Source: UBA1181 sp045639525
GTDB taxonomy: Bacteria > Bacteroidota > Bacteroidia > Bacteroidales > Paludibacteraceae
NCBI GenBank assembly: GCA_045639525.1
Contig: JAZUDI010000005.1
Span: 62,001 to 126,000, forward strand
Length of the DNA stretch: 64,000 bases
Direction of reading: 5' to 3'
Shown: positions 50,712 through 59,544 of the stretch, one piece after another
Position numbering within the stretch: position 1 is the stretch's first letter
Layout: each line of letters opens with the position of its first letter
Position numbers and translations under genes: made by a program
Notes under the pieces: model-generated
Told to the model about the DNA's origin: nothing
What the model saw: only the letters and a program-made list of their open reading frames with translations
Databases searched by the model: none

Positions 50712-51983
50712 ATGGCACTTAAAAGAGATGATTTTGAAATTATGGCGCCGGTAGGTTCTTATGAAAGCCTACAAGCTGCCATCCAAGCAGGCGCTAATTC
50801 CGTCTATTTTGGCATTGACAAACTCAATATGCGTTCCAGATCCGCTAGCAATTTTAGCACCGAAGATCTTCGCAACATAGTCAAAATATGCAAAGAAAAT
50901 AAGATCAAAAGTTACTTGACAGTCAATACTGTCATCTATAACAACGATTTGGATTTGATGCGAGAAATCGTCGACACGGCAAAAGAGGTGGAAGTTTCCG
51001 CCATTATCGCAGCCGATGTCGCCGTTATGATGTACGCCTACAGCAAAGGTGTGGAGGTTCACCTCTCCACCCAATTGAATATCGCAAATGTAGAGGCACT
51101 TAAATTCTATGCTAAATACGCGGATGTTGTGGTCCTGGCACGTGAATGTAATATGGATCAAGTGCGTACCATTTTTGAGGCGATTCAAAACGAGGAGATC
51201 AGAGGTCCTAAGGGTGATTTGATCAAAATAGAGATGTTCTGCCACGGTGCCCTTTGTATGGCTGTTTCGGGAAAATGTTACATGAGTCTTCACGAATTGA
51301 ATGCCTCGGCAAACCGCGGTGCTTGTTACCAAGTTTGCAGACACGGCTATAGATTGGTAGACGATGAACGAGACATTGAAATCAAAGTGGAGAATCAATA
51401 TTTGATGTCGCCAAAAGATTTGAAGACCATTCACTTCTTGAATAAACTGATCGATTCAGGCGTACGCGTGATGAAAATTGAAGGACGCGCAAGAGGACCG
51501 GAATATGTAAAGACTGTGGTTTCATGTTACAATGAGGCAATCAACTCATATCTAGACGGAAGTTACAGTGAAGAAAAAATAGAGGGTTGGGACAACAGAT
51601 TAAAGACTGTATTCAACAGAGGTTTTTGGAATGGTTATTACTTGGGGCAAAGACTGGGTGAATGGAGTTCAACCTACGGATCAGAAGCTACGAAGAAAAA
51701 AGTATACATTGGAAAGGGTATGAAGTATTACTCGAAACTAGGTGTTGCGGAATTCTTAGTAGAAACCAAATACGGTATTAAAAAAGGAGACGAAGTGATT
51801 ATCACAGGCCCAACCACTGGCGTGATTGAATTAAAAATTGATGAACTGCACGTAGATTGTGCTACAGCAGAGAAGTGTGAAAGAGGTGAATTGTTTTCAA
51901 TAGCAGTTCCTTCAAAGGTAAGACCTTCGGATAAACTATACAAAATGGTGGATGCCTCAGAGGTTCCAGACACACAGAACTAA
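50712..51983 (+). CDS. U32 family peptidase-like protein (tRNA/rRNA hydroxylation type)
   Basis: A 423-residue protein of the U32 family. It begins FEIMAPVGSYESLQAAIQAG and has YFGIDKLNMRSRSASNFS near 33-50, VEVHLSTQLNIANVEALKFY near 115-134, CHGALCMAVSGKCYMS near 178-193 and RGACYQVCRHGYRL near 204-217; the four cysteines fit the iron-sulfur ligands of this family. Related E. coli proteins (TrhP, RlhA) hydroxylate tRNA or rRNA rather than acting as proteases, and the clustering with mnmG, dtd and dus supports RNA work here. It lies 12 bases after dtd. A parS-like palindrome follows 16 bases after its stop codon. Confidence 0.9.
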   Translation: MALKRDDFEIMAPVGSYESLQAAIQAGANSVYFGIDKLNMRSRSASNFSTEDLRNIVKICKENKIKSYLTVNTVIYNNDLDLMREIVDTAKEVEVSAIIAADVAVMMYAYSKGVEVHLSTQLNIANVEALKFYAKYADVVVLARECNMDQVRTIFEAIQNEEIRGPKGDLIKIEMFCHGALCMAVSGKCYMSLHELNASANRGACYQVCRHGYRLVDDERDIEIKVENQYLMSPKDLKTIHFLNKLIDSGVRVMKIEGRARGPEYVKTVVSCYNEAINSYLDGSYSEEKIEGWDNRLKTVFNRGFWNGYYLGQRLGEWSSTYGSEATKKKVYIGKGMKYYSKLGVAEFLVETKYGIKKGDEVIITGPTTGVIELKIDELHVDCATAEKCERGELFSIAVPSKVRPSDKLYKMVDASEVPDTQN

Positions 51984-51998
51984 TCAAAAAAACAGAAA

Positions 51999-52014
51999 TG
52001 TTCCACGTGGAACA
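51999..52014. promoter_or_regulatory. parS-like palindrome 1
   Basis: TGTTCCACGTGGAACA, a perfect 16-base palindrome that differs from the canonical ParB site TGTTTCACGTGAAACA only at two symmetric positions. It lies between the U32 and dus genes. It is followed by TTTT, so a terminator role in RNA is an alternative. Confidence 0.75.
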
Positions 52015-52037
52015 TTTTACTAAGAAGATGAAATGAT

Positions 52038-53021
52038 ATGAAAATAGGAAATATAGAATTTGGAGAATACCCACTATTTTTAGCACCTATGGAGGATGTT
52101 ACAGATCCTACATTCAGAATGATGTGTAAAAGATTCGGTGCGGATATGGTCTATTCGGAATTCATTTCAGCGGATGCACTAATTCGTAGTATTGAAAGCA
52201 CAGAGAGAAAACTGGATATAAACGATGAAGAGAGACCAGTAGTAATTCAACTTTACGGAAGGGATCCTGAACCAATTGCGGAGGCTGCTAAAATTGCTGA
52301 AGAGGCAAAGCCCGATATTATCGATTTGAATTTTGGTTGTCCCGTAAAAAAAGTAGCAGGAAAAGGAGGTGGTGCAGGATTATTGAAAGATATACCCAAA
52401 ATGCTTGAAATCATTAAAGCAGTAGTAAAAGCTGTGAATACACCAGTTACAGTGAAAACTCGTTTAGGTTGGGATAACGATAATAAAATCATCACAACAC
52501 TTGCGGAACAAATTCAAGATTGTGGTGCTCAAGCATTGGCCATTCACGGAAGAACAAGGGCTCAAATGTATACAGGAAATGCGGACTGGACACTCATCGG
52601 TGAAGTCAAAAATAACCCTAGGATTAAAATACCTATCATTGGTAATGGAGACGTTACTTCGCCTCAAATAGCAAAGGAAAATTTTGATAAATATGGAGTA
52701 GATGCTATCATGATCGGTAGAGCAACATTTGGTAAGCCATGGCTATTTGAAGAAATCAAATATTACCTAAAAAATGGCGAAGAAATGGAGAAAAAACCTT
52801 TCGAATATTACCTAAATATTCTAAAGGAATACATCGACAAAAACATAGAATGGTTGGATGAAATGAGAGGAATCACTCACTCGAGAAGACATCTTGCCTC
52901 TTCCCCACTCTTCAAGGGAATTGATAATTTCAAACAAACAAGAATTGCAATGTTACGTGCAAACACCAGGGAAGAATTATTTTCTATCTTGGACGAAATA
53001 CCTTCAAAGTTTAATTTATAA
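52038..53021 (+). CDS. dus: tRNA-dihydrouridine synthase
   Basis: A 327-residue FMN-dependent protein, similar in length to DusB. LAPMEDVTDPTFRMMCKRFG at residues 15-34, LNFGCPVKKVAGKGGGAGLL near 96-115 with the catalytic Cys in GCP, VTVKTRLGWDN near 138, AIHGRTRAQMYTGNADW near 168-184 and IGNGDVTSPQ near 207 are the family signatures. It reduces uridines in the D-loop of tRNA. It sits between two parS-like palindromes and converges on polA. I use the general symbol because the exact subgroup cannot be fixed by eye; DusB-like is most likely. Confidence 0.93.
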   Translation: MKIGNIEFGEYPLFLAPMEDVTDPTFRMMCKRFGADMVYSEFISADALIRSIESTERKLDINDEERPVVIQLYGRDPEPIAEAAKIAEEAKPDIIDLNFGCPVKKVAGKGGGAGLLKDIPKMLEIIKAVVKAVNTPVTVKTRLGWDNDNKIITTLAEQIQDCGAQALAIHGRTRAQMYTGNADWTLIGEVKNNPRIKIPIIGNGDVTSPQIAKENFDKYGVDAIMIGRATFGKPWLFEEIKYYLKNGEEMEKKPFEYYLNILKEYIDKNIEWLDEMRGITHSRRHLASSPLFKGIDNFKQTRIAMLRANTREELFSILDEIPSKFNL

Positions 53022-53025
53022 TAGA

Positions 53026-53041
53026 TGTTCCACGTGGAACA
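53026..53041. promoter_or_regulatory. parS-like palindrome 2
   Basis: TGTTCCACGTGGAACA, identical to palindromes 1 and 3. It starts five bases after the dus stop codon. Confidence 0.75.
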
Positions 53042-53056
53042 TTTTTAAAATTTTCG

Positions 53057-53071
53057 ACTCACTTCGTGAGT
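53057..53071. terminator. Hairpin between dus and polA
   Basis: ACTCAC/GTGAGT with a three-base loop, flanked by T-rich sequence on the left and by palindrome 3 on the right. It lies between convergent genes and probably helps end both transcripts. Confidence 0.45.
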
Positions 53072-53086
53072 GTTCCACGTGGAACA
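53071..53086. promoter_or_regulatory. parS-like palindrome 3
   Basis: TGTTCCACGTGGAACA, 45 bases from palindrome 2 and five bases from the polA stop codon. Confidence 0.75.
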
Positions 53087-53091
53087 TTTTA

Positions 53092-55863
53092 TTAATGTGC
53101 CTCTAACCAATTATCACCCAAACCAAATTCGGCAATTAAAGGAACCTGCAACTTCACTGCATTTTGCATCTCCTCTAAAACAATTTGTTTTACCTGTTCC
53201 AACTCATCTTTATAAACATTAAAGTTCAACTCGTCATGAACTTGGAGAATCATTTTAGATTTGAGGTTCGCTTCATTAAATCTATGAAATATATTTATCA
53301 TCGCAATTTTTATGATATCGGCGGCTGTACCTTGAATCGGCGCATTAACAGCATTTCGTTCGGCATATCCACGGACAACACTGTTATGAGAATTGATATC
53401 AGATAAATAACGACGTCTACCTAAAAGCGTTTCCACATAACCATTTTCTCTAGCGCTCTGAATCACATTTTCAGTATAAGACTTAATAGCCGGATAAGAT
53501 TCAAAATAGTCATCAATCAACTGTTTTGCTTCCCCTCTGGAAATATCCAATCGTTCCGCTAATCCAAAAGCTGAGATTCCATAAATGATACCGAAGTTGG
53601 CAGTCTTTGCTTTTCTACGCATATCCTTATCTACCTCATCAATATTCTTTTTAAATACCTTTGCCGCAGTTGCGGTATGAATATCATAACCATTATTAAA
53701 TGCTTCAATCAAGTTCTCATCACCACTTAAATGAGCCATTAAACGTAATTCGATTTGAGAATAATCGGCTGAGAAAAACAGACAATCCTGATCGGGTACA
53801 AAAGCTTTTCGAATCTCTTTTCCATCTTCATCACGGATAGGAATATTTTGTAAGTTAGGATTGCTGGAACTCAAACGACCTGTCGCAGCAACAGTCTGAT
53901 TATAGGAAGAGTGAATTTTTCCAGTTTTTTTATTGATAAGTTCTGGTAAAGTATCGACATAAGTAGTCAACAATTTCTTTAATCCACGATGTTCTAATAT
54001 AAGATTGATAACATCATGTTTGCCTTTTAAAGATACAAGCACCTCTTCGGATGTAGAGTATAGACCAGTTTTGGTCTTTCTTGGTTTTTCTACAATTTTC
54101 AAGCGATCATAAATCAACTCTCCTACCTGACGAGGGGATGAAATGTTGAATTCATAACCAGCAAGTGCATAAATTTGTTTCTCCTTTTCAGCAATTCGTT
54201 CGCTTAAAGTTTTAGAAAAATTCTTTAAGTCTTCAACATTAATAGAAACGCCTGTAAATTCCATATCAGCCAACACAGGCATCAACGGCATTTCTATATC
54301 ATAGAATAACTTTTCTAGTTTATTGTCGATCAACTCTTTCTCAAAGATATTCTTTAAACGAAGAGTTACATCTGCATCTTCGGCTGCATAATCACATAAC
54401 TTATTGATATTCAATGTTCTAATATCAGTAGTCTTGGTATTTTTACCCTCACACAACTCTTCGTACGTAATGGTTTTATAGTTGAGGTAAACCTCAGCCA
54501 AATAATCCATACCGTGACGCAGATCCGGCTGTAAAAGATAATGGGCAATCATCGTATCAAACATCTTACCCTTTAATGTTACACCATATTGACGCAACAT
54601 CAAAAGATCGAACTTGATATTCTGTCCGATTTTCAAAACTGACTCATTTTCAAAAATTGGTTTGAATCGCTGAACAAATTTTTCAGCCTCTCCCCTATCC
54701 TTCGGCACAGGAATATAAAATGCCTCAAATTCTTTCCATGAAAATGAAAAACCGACCAAATCATCTGAAATAACATTGGTTCCGGTGGTTTCTGTGTCAA
54801 AACAGAAAAATTCCTGATCGGATAATTTAGCTAAAAATTGACTAATAAGTTCTTCATTATCAATAAGTTGATAGGTATGAGGCGTTGAAGTTAAGTCGCT
54901 GAGATTTGAATATTTAATTTTTCCCGTAGTGGTGTCAACATATTCTTCAAAGAGAGAGAGTTGAACTGCGGTTTGTTTAGTTGATTTTTTGGTTTCAACT
55001 GGATCTAACTTCGTGAGTAAATTTTTAAACTCAAGTTCTGTATAGAGAACTTTTAATTTTTCAACATTGGGTTCTTGATAAATTAAATTAGTTTCATCAA
55101 AAACAATTGGCACATCCAACCGAATGGTTGCTAAAAATTGAGAGAACTTTATTTGATCAACATTCTCTTCCACCTTCTTTTTCAACGCACCCTTCAACTG
55201 ATCTGTATTGTTCAACAAATTTTCAATGGAACCAAAATCCTGAAGAATTTTTACAGCGGTCTTCTCTCCCACTCCCGGACAACCAGGAATATTATCTGAA
55301 CTATCTCCCATCAAACCGAGATAATCAATGATTTGATTGGTAGAGGTAAGTTGCCACTTTTCGCAAGCCTCTTTTTCGCCAAGCGTTTCATAACCACCAC
55401 CATGACGGGGACGATACAAAAAGATATGATCAGAAACAAGTTGGGCATAATCTTTATCGGGAGTTAGCATATACACAGTAAAACCCGCTTGTTCAGCAAG
55501 CTTGGAAACTGTTCCAATCACATCATCCGCCTCAAAACCAGGAACCTCCAAAATAGGGATATTAAATGCGGATATAATTTCCTTAATAACTGGTACAGAG
55601 AGTTTTATATCCTCCGGAGTAGCTTCTCGTTGCGCTTTATATTCTGGATAAGCCTCATGTCGAAAAGTAGGTCCAGCAGGATCAAACGCTACCGCAATAT
55701 GAGTAGGCTGCTCACTTTTGATCACATCATTCAACACATTGATGAAACCCAAAATCGCAGAGGTATTGAAACCTTTTGAATTGATACGAGGATTCTTAAT
55801 AAATGCATAATAAGAACGGTATATCAATGCATAAGCATCAATAAGAAAAAGTTTTTTTTCCAT
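53092..55863 (-). CDS. polA: DNA polymerase I
   Basis: A 923-residue protein with all three domains. The 5'-nuclease domain occupies residues 1-290 (DAYALIYRSYYAF at 9; GDSSDNIPGCPGVGEKTAVKIL near 185). The 3'-5' exonuclease domain looks active: FCFDTETTGTN near 350 carries the DxE motif, and YAAEDADVTLRL near 490 the later Asp. The polymerase core has SADYSQIELRLMAHLSGDENLI near 680, KTANFGIIYGISAFGLA near 735 and LQVHDELNFNV near 885. It fills gaps in repair and replaces Okazaki primers. It converges on dus across a 70-base spacer with two parS-like sites. Its -7 box is at 55886-55893. Confidence 0.97.
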   Translation of the reverse strand: MEKKLFLIDAYALIYRSYYAFIKNPRINSKGFNTSAILGFINVLNDVIKSEQPTHIAVAFDPAGPTFRHEAYPEYKAQREATPEDIKLSVPVIKEIISAFNIPILEVPGFEADDVIGTVSKLAEQAGFTVYMLTPDKDYAQLVSDHIFLYRPRHGGGYETLGEKEACEKWQLTSTNQIIDYLGLMGDSSDNIPGCPGVGEKTAVKILQDFGSIENLLNNTDQLKGALKKKVEENVDQIKFSQFLATIRLDVPIVFDETNLIYQEPNVEKLKVLYTELEFKNLLTKLDPVETKKSTKQTAVQLSLFEEYVDTTTGKIKYSNLSDLTSTPHTYQLIDNEELISQFLAKLSDQEFFCFDTETTGTNVISDDLVGFSFSWKEFEAFYIPVPKDRGEAEKFVQRFKPIFENESVLKIGQNIKFDLLMLRQYGVTLKGKMFDTMIAHYLLQPDLRHGMDYLAEVYLNYKTITYEELCEGKNTKTTDIRTLNINKLCDYAAEDADVTLRLKNIFEKELIDNKLEKLFYDIEMPLMPVLADMEFTGVSINVEDLKNFSKTLSERIAEKEKQIYALAGYEFNISSPRQVGELIYDRLKIVEKPRKTKTGLYSTSEEVLVSLKGKHDVINLILEHRGLKKLLTTYVDTLPELINKKTGKIHSSYNQTVAATGRLSSSNPNLQNIPIRDEDGKEIRKAFVPDQDCLFFSADYSQIELRLMAHLSGDENLIEAFNNGYDIHTATAAKVFKKNIDEVDKDMRRKAKTANFGIIYGISAFGLAERLDISRGEAKQLIDDYFESYPAIKSYTENVIQSARENGYVETLLGRRRYLSDINSHNSVVRGYAERNAVNAPIQGTAADIIKIAMINIFHRFNEANLKSKMILQVHDELNFNVYKDELEQVKQIVLEEMQNAVKLQVPLIAEFGLGDNWLEAH

Positions 55864-55885
55864 AAATTAGAATATAATGAACAAA

Positions 55886-55893
55886 CAAAGTTA
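55886..55893 (-). promoter_or_regulatory. polA -7 box
   Basis: TAACTTTG on the minus strand, 23 bases before the polA start codon. It lies in the short divergent region shared with the polyprenyl synthase gene. Confidence 0.55.
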
Positions 55894-55981
55894 CAAAATG
55901 GACTTAAAATAAACTAATGTCTATTGAAATCGAAAAGAATTCACGATGTTTTTACTAAATTCGCGTGTAATAAAAATTAAT

Positions 55982-56959
55982 ATGATAACATTAGAGCAAA
56001 TAAAACAACCCATTCAGGAAGAATTTGCAAAATTCGTCGAGGAATATGAAAAAAGATTCGAGACGGAAAACATCATATTAAAACAGGTCCACCAACACAT
56101 TTTACAAAAAAAGGGAAAACAGATCAGACCGATTCTTACCCTTTTATCCGCAAAAGCCTGCGGAGATATCAATCTCAACACAATCCGCGCGGCGATAGCC
56201 ATGGAAATGCTCCATACAGCCAGCTTGGTACACGACGATGTGGTGGACGAAGCAATGGAGAGAAGAGGTCAAAAATCTGTTAATGCACTGTGGAACAACA
56301 AGATATCAGTATTAGCAGGTGACTACATTCTTTCAGAATCACTGCATACCGCTAATGAAACAAAAGACGTCGATATAATTGAGGAGATCACACAATTGGG
56401 AAAGATTATCTCAAAGGGTGAAATTCTACAATTGAGCAACATGCAGAGCAGCTCATACGATGAAAACAAATATTTGCAAGTAATCAAAATGAAAACTGCT
56501 GCCCTACTCTCCGCTTGTACAGTAACAGGCGCCATATCGGTAAAAGCGGATAAAGAGTTGATAGAAAAAATGAGACAGTACGGTGAAATTTACGGTATCT
56601 GTTTTCAAATCAAAGATGATATTTTCGACTACATCAGTTCTCACGACGAAATAGGTAAACCGGTCGGAAACGACATAAAGGAAGGAAAAATTACACTTCC
56701 GCTAATTTTTGCTCTAAATAATTGTGAATCAACTGAAAAAGAGTCAATTTTAGAGATAATCAGAAGTAGGAAAACGACTGACGACAACATCAAAAAAATT
56801 GCCGATTTCGCCATTCAAAATGGAGGAATATCGTACGCCGAAAGAAAAATGGAATCATATAAAAATGAAGCTGCTAAACTGATAGAAAACATCAAAAATA
56901 AAGAGGTGGCAGACTCATTGTACAACTTACTGGAACACACCATTCAAAGAAAAAAATAG
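55982..56959 (+). CDS. Polyprenyl diphosphate synthase (octaprenyl type)
   Basis: A 325-residue protein from the ATG at 55982, chosen because homologues begin ITLxxIKxPI; an in-frame start 36 bases upstream adds an unusual leader. The first Asp-rich motif LVHDDVVDEAMERRG is at about residues 80-94 and the second FQIKDDIFDY near 210-219; GKQIRPILTLLSAKAC near 40 binds the substrate. It extends farnesyl diphosphate to the long prenyl chain of menaquinone, the quinone that would serve the fumarate reductase encoded 2 kb downstream. Divergent from polA. Ends in a strong terminator shared with deoC. Confidence 0.9.
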   Translation: MITLEQIKQPIQEEFAKFVEEYEKRFETENIILKQVHQHILQKKGKQIRPILTLLSAKACGDINLNTIRAAIAMEMLHTASLVHDDVVDEAMERRGQKSVNALWNNKISVLAGDYILSESLHTANETKDVDIIEEITQLGKIISKGEILQLSNMQSSSYDENKYLQVIKMKTAALLSACTVTGAISVKADKELIEKMRQYGEIYGICFQIKDDIFDYISSHDEIGKPVGNDIKEGKITLPLIFALNNCESTEKESILEIIRSRKTTDDNIKKIADFAIQNGGISYAERKMESYKNEAAKLIENIKNKEVADSLYNLLEHTIQRKK

Positions 56960-56990
56960 TCTGATCTTCAACAATTTAGATCAGACTATT
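56955..56990. terminator. Bidirectional terminator
   Basis: A perfect 12-base stem AATAGTCTGATC (56955-56966) / GATCAGACTATT (56979-56990) lies between the convergent polyprenyl synthase and deoC genes and is followed by TT on the plus strand and AAAAAA-derived T on the minus strand. It includes the stop codon of the synthase. Confidence 0.85.
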
Positions 56991-57005
56991 TTACTATACA
57001 ATCTA

Positions 57006-57884
57006 TTAGAAATATTTCACCTCACTACCTGAAAGAGAAGAGATCAACGCATTGACCAAACGGCTTGCGCCAAACCTGAACAAATTAGGATTCAACCAAT
57101 CTTCTCCCAAAACAGATGCGACGATAGCATAATAAGAGACTGCTTGTTCAGTAGTCGAAACACCGCCAGCTACTTTAATGCCCACCTTGGTATTATTCAA
57201 AGCGTTGTATTCCGCAGCGGCTTTGGCCATCACATAGACAGCTTCGTATGTTGCACCAATGGAAACTTTGCCAGTAGAGGTTTTGATAAAATCGGCACCA
57301 GCGTTCATCGACACTAAAGCGGCCTTCTTGATCAACACTGGATCCATCAAAACACCTGTTTCCAAAATAACTTTTAACTTAGCGTCGCGACAAGCGGCCT
57401 TAATCTCCTGAAGATCTTCGTATATTTCCTCAAATTCGCCCGAAATAACCATTCCAGAAGGAATAACAACATCAATTTCGGTCGCACCTTCCATCACGGC
57501 CATAGCTACTTCGGCAACTTTCACCTCAATAAAAGTGTTGGCATCTGGAAAACCGCCCGCAACAGAGGCAATCTCCATATCTTCCATCAAATTATCCTTA
57601 ACAGTTTGAACGAACTTAGGATAAATGCAAATAGCGGCTGGATGCGGAAGAATCTCGAATTTCGTATCGAATTTATTAATCTTATCCACAAATTCAGTAA
57701 TACTCTTCACTGAATCGGTAGGATTCAAAGAGGTAATATCAACCATACTTAGAATCTGGCTATAAATAGCCTTTTGGTTGTATTTGTCATATTGGTCCAA
57801 CAAAATTTTCTTCACTTCCTCCTGAATCTGGCACGCATCCAAATTCATGTCATACTTTTCAAACAAAGCGTCAAAACGATCCAT
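57006..57884 (-). CDS. deoC: Deoxyribose-phosphate aldolase
   Basis: A 292-residue protein, at the long end for DeoC. EIDVVIPSGMVISGEFEEIY at about residues 132-151, KLKVILETGVLMD near 163 and GADFIKTSTGKVSIGATYEA near 190-209 with the Schiff-base Lys in FIKTSTG are present, and VGIKVAGGVSTTEQA near 228 adds the second active-site Lys. It splits deoxyribose 5-phosphate into acetaldehyde and glyceraldehyde 3-phosphate. It lies four bases downstream of the MazG-like gene. In several Bacteroidales these two genes follow dtd directly; here they are separated from it by the parS/polA block and inverted. Confidence 0.95.
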   Translation of the reverse strand: MDRFDALFEKYDMNLDACQIQEEVKKILLDQYDKYNQKAIYSQILSMVDITSLNPTDSVKSITEFVDKINKFDTKFEILPHPAAICIYPKFVQTVKDNLMEDMEIASVAGGFPDANTFIEVKVAEVAMAVMEGATEIDVVIPSGMVISGEFEEIYEDLQEIKAACRDAKLKVILETGVLMDPVLIKKAALVSMNAGADFIKTSTGKVSIGATYEAVYVMAKAAAEYNALNNTKVGIKVAGGVSTTEQAVSYYAIVASVLGEDWLNPNLFRFGASRLVNALISSLSGSEVKYF

Positions 57885-57888
57885 ATTA

Positions 57889-58227
57889 TTATTTTAATTT
57901 TAAATTATTCTTATGCCTTTCCGCATCTCTTTTGGTCTTTTTCTCAAAACTTTTTTGAATGGCTTGAGTCAAATCCACACCTGTTTGATTCGCCATACAA
58001 ACTAGTACCCAAAGGACATCAGCCATCTCCTCCTCCAAAGAGGCATCCAAATCAGAAATTTTGGAAGATTGTTCGCCATACTTCCTTGCGACAACCCTCG
58101 CCAACTCTCCTACCTCCTCGGTAAGCAACGCCATATTGGTCAACTCGTTGAAATATCGCACGCCAAAAGTCTTGATCCATTCATCCACCGAATTTTGCAA
58201 TTCTTGAAGAGTCACTTCATCTTTCAT
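57889..58227 (-). CDS. MazG-like nucleotide pyrophosphohydrolase
   Basis: A 112-residue protein with the MazG-type four-helix pattern: LTEEVGELARVVARKYGEQ at about residues 31-49 (EExxE metal motif) and LEEEMADVLWVLVCMANQTG near 63-82 (ExxD motif). It hydrolyses non-canonical nucleoside triphosphates, acting as a house-cleaning enzyme. First gene of a short unit with deoC. The large AT-rich gap 58228-58860 begins at its start codon. Confidence 0.88.
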   Translation of the reverse strand: MKDEVTLQELQNSVDEWIKTFGVRYFNELTNMALLTEEVGELARVVARKYGEQSSKISDLDASLEEEMADVLWVLVCMANQTGVDLTQAIQKSFEKKTKRDAERHKNNLKLK

Positions 58228-58797
58228 AAAAATTTCCTATTTTTGAAAAAACGAACTTTCCGACTTTACTTTTCGCCATTAGATTCTATCATTATTATAT
58301 TTTCCTTTAAATAAATTTTAAAGTAATGGTTATGATAGCCTGTTAATATGGTTAATACTTTTTTAAAATAGTTCTTGTAAAATCCGATATTAAAAAAGCA
58401 TCACCTATTTGATTCCATTATTGTTCAAATTAAAACGCTGATAATAAATCAAATCGCAACTTTATTAACCATCTTAACATTTGCACAAATCTACAAATTT
58501 TTAATGGCAGAAATATCAACTTTCTAAACAAAATTGGTGTCAGTAAATAGATCATCATTTTTGGTTAACTAATTTGGAGAGGAAAAAGAGTCCTTCGTAT
58601 AGACAGATTTTTGAAATATGAAAATTTAGTTTTCAATTTTTATGGAAAAGTATATAGATGTTATCAACAGTTATTAACAATGTTTATTAACATATTTGTT
58701 TGGGGTAAATTTGAGATGAAAGATATTCTGTTTGCATAAATATAAAAAATTGGCTAGAATTTTAACTGGAGTTATTGTTTATTCTAGGTTTTTCGCT
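58228..58797. other. AT-rich intergenic region, candidate replication origin
   Basis: A 570-base stretch with no supported frame, strongly AT-rich. Near the right end are three DnaA-box-like nine-mers: TTATCAACA (58662-58670), TTATTAACA (58672-58680) and TTATTAACA (58685-58693); the consensus is TTATCCACA. mnmG, the parS-like sites and polA are close by. The identification as oriC is inference. Confidence 0.4.
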
Positions 58798-58805
58798 TAC
58801 TTTTG
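58798..58805 (+). promoter_or_regulatory. -7 box of fumarate reductase operon
   Basis: TACTTTTG, 55 bases before the start codon at 58861. A TTG at 58774-58776 lies 21 bases upstream, the right spacing for the Bacteroidetes -33 element. Confidence 0.7.
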
Positions 58806-58860
58806 CGTGAATTATCGTAAAATTTCATTAACAAAAATAACTAATTAAAATTTCAAACTT

Positions 58861-59511
58861 ATGTGGCTAATTGATTCGTCAATCGGAAGAAAACTGGTCA
58901 TGAGTATCACCGGTCTTTTTCTAATTTTGTTTCTAACTTTTCACATGTCAATGAACCTTGTGGCTATTTTTAGCTCAGAGGGTTATGATGCGATTTGTGA
59001 ATTTTTAGGTGCTAACTGGTATGCCTTGGTCGGTACTGCTGTATTGGCTGGTGGTTTTATCTTGCACATTGTTTTCGCAGCGATCCTTACATTGCGCAAT
59101 CAAAAGGCGCGCCCTATCGCTTACTCTAAGCAAGTCAACCAACCTAAGGTTGAGAAATCATCTCTTAATATGATGATTTTGGGTATTGTAGTTTTGGGAT
59201 TGTTGATCATGCACTTGACCCACTTTTGGGCAAAGATGCAATTGCCTGAGGTGATGGGTGGTGAGCCTGCCAGCGGATCTGAATTGATTAGAGTTACTTT
59301 CTCTTCATTGCCTATTTGTTTGTTATATATTGCATGGTTCTGCGCTTTGTGGTTCCACTTGACTCACGGTTTCTGGAGCGCATTCCAAACAGTGGGATTG
59401 AATGGCAAGACTTGGTTCCCTCGTTTGAAGTGTATCGCTAATGTTTTCGCTACTGTTATCTTCCTTGGATTTACTGCAGTAGTGGTTGCTGGATACATTC
59501 AAAGTCTTTAA
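58861..59511 (+). CDS. frdC: Succinate dehydrogenase/fumarate reductase cytochrome b subunit
   Basis: A 216-residue membrane protein with five hydrophobic helices, the single-subunit type B anchor (SdhC/FrdC). Histidines that could bind the two hemes are in FLTFHMSMNLV near 26, GGFILHIVFA near 66, LIMHLTHFWAK near 117 and WFHLTHGFWSAF near 163. It anchors the flavoprotein and iron-sulfur subunits and exchanges electrons with menaquinone. First of three genes under the promoter at 58798. In anaerobic Bacteroidales the complex acts as fumarate reductase in the succinate pathway; direction cannot be decided from sequence alone. Confidence 0.93.
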   Translation: MWLIDSSIGRKLVMSITGLFLILFLTFHMSMNLVAIFSSEGYDAICEFLGANWYALVGTAVLAGGFILHIVFAAILTLRNQKARPIAYSKQVNQPKVEKSSLNMMILGIVVLGLLIMHLTHFWAKMQLPEVMGGEPASGSELIRVTFSSLPICLLYIAWFCALWFHLTHGFWSAFQTVGLNGKTWFPRLKCIANVFATVIFLGFTAVVVAGYIQSL

Positions 59512-59544
59512 TCAGTAAATAAATAAAAAGAAATACTAAATATT

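Noticed and set aside
51999..53086. Terminators instead of parS for the three 16-bp palindromes
   Set aside because: The T-tracts are short and the palindrome is identical in all three copies including the central CACGTG, which selection for a hairpin alone would not require. The possibility is kept in the finding.
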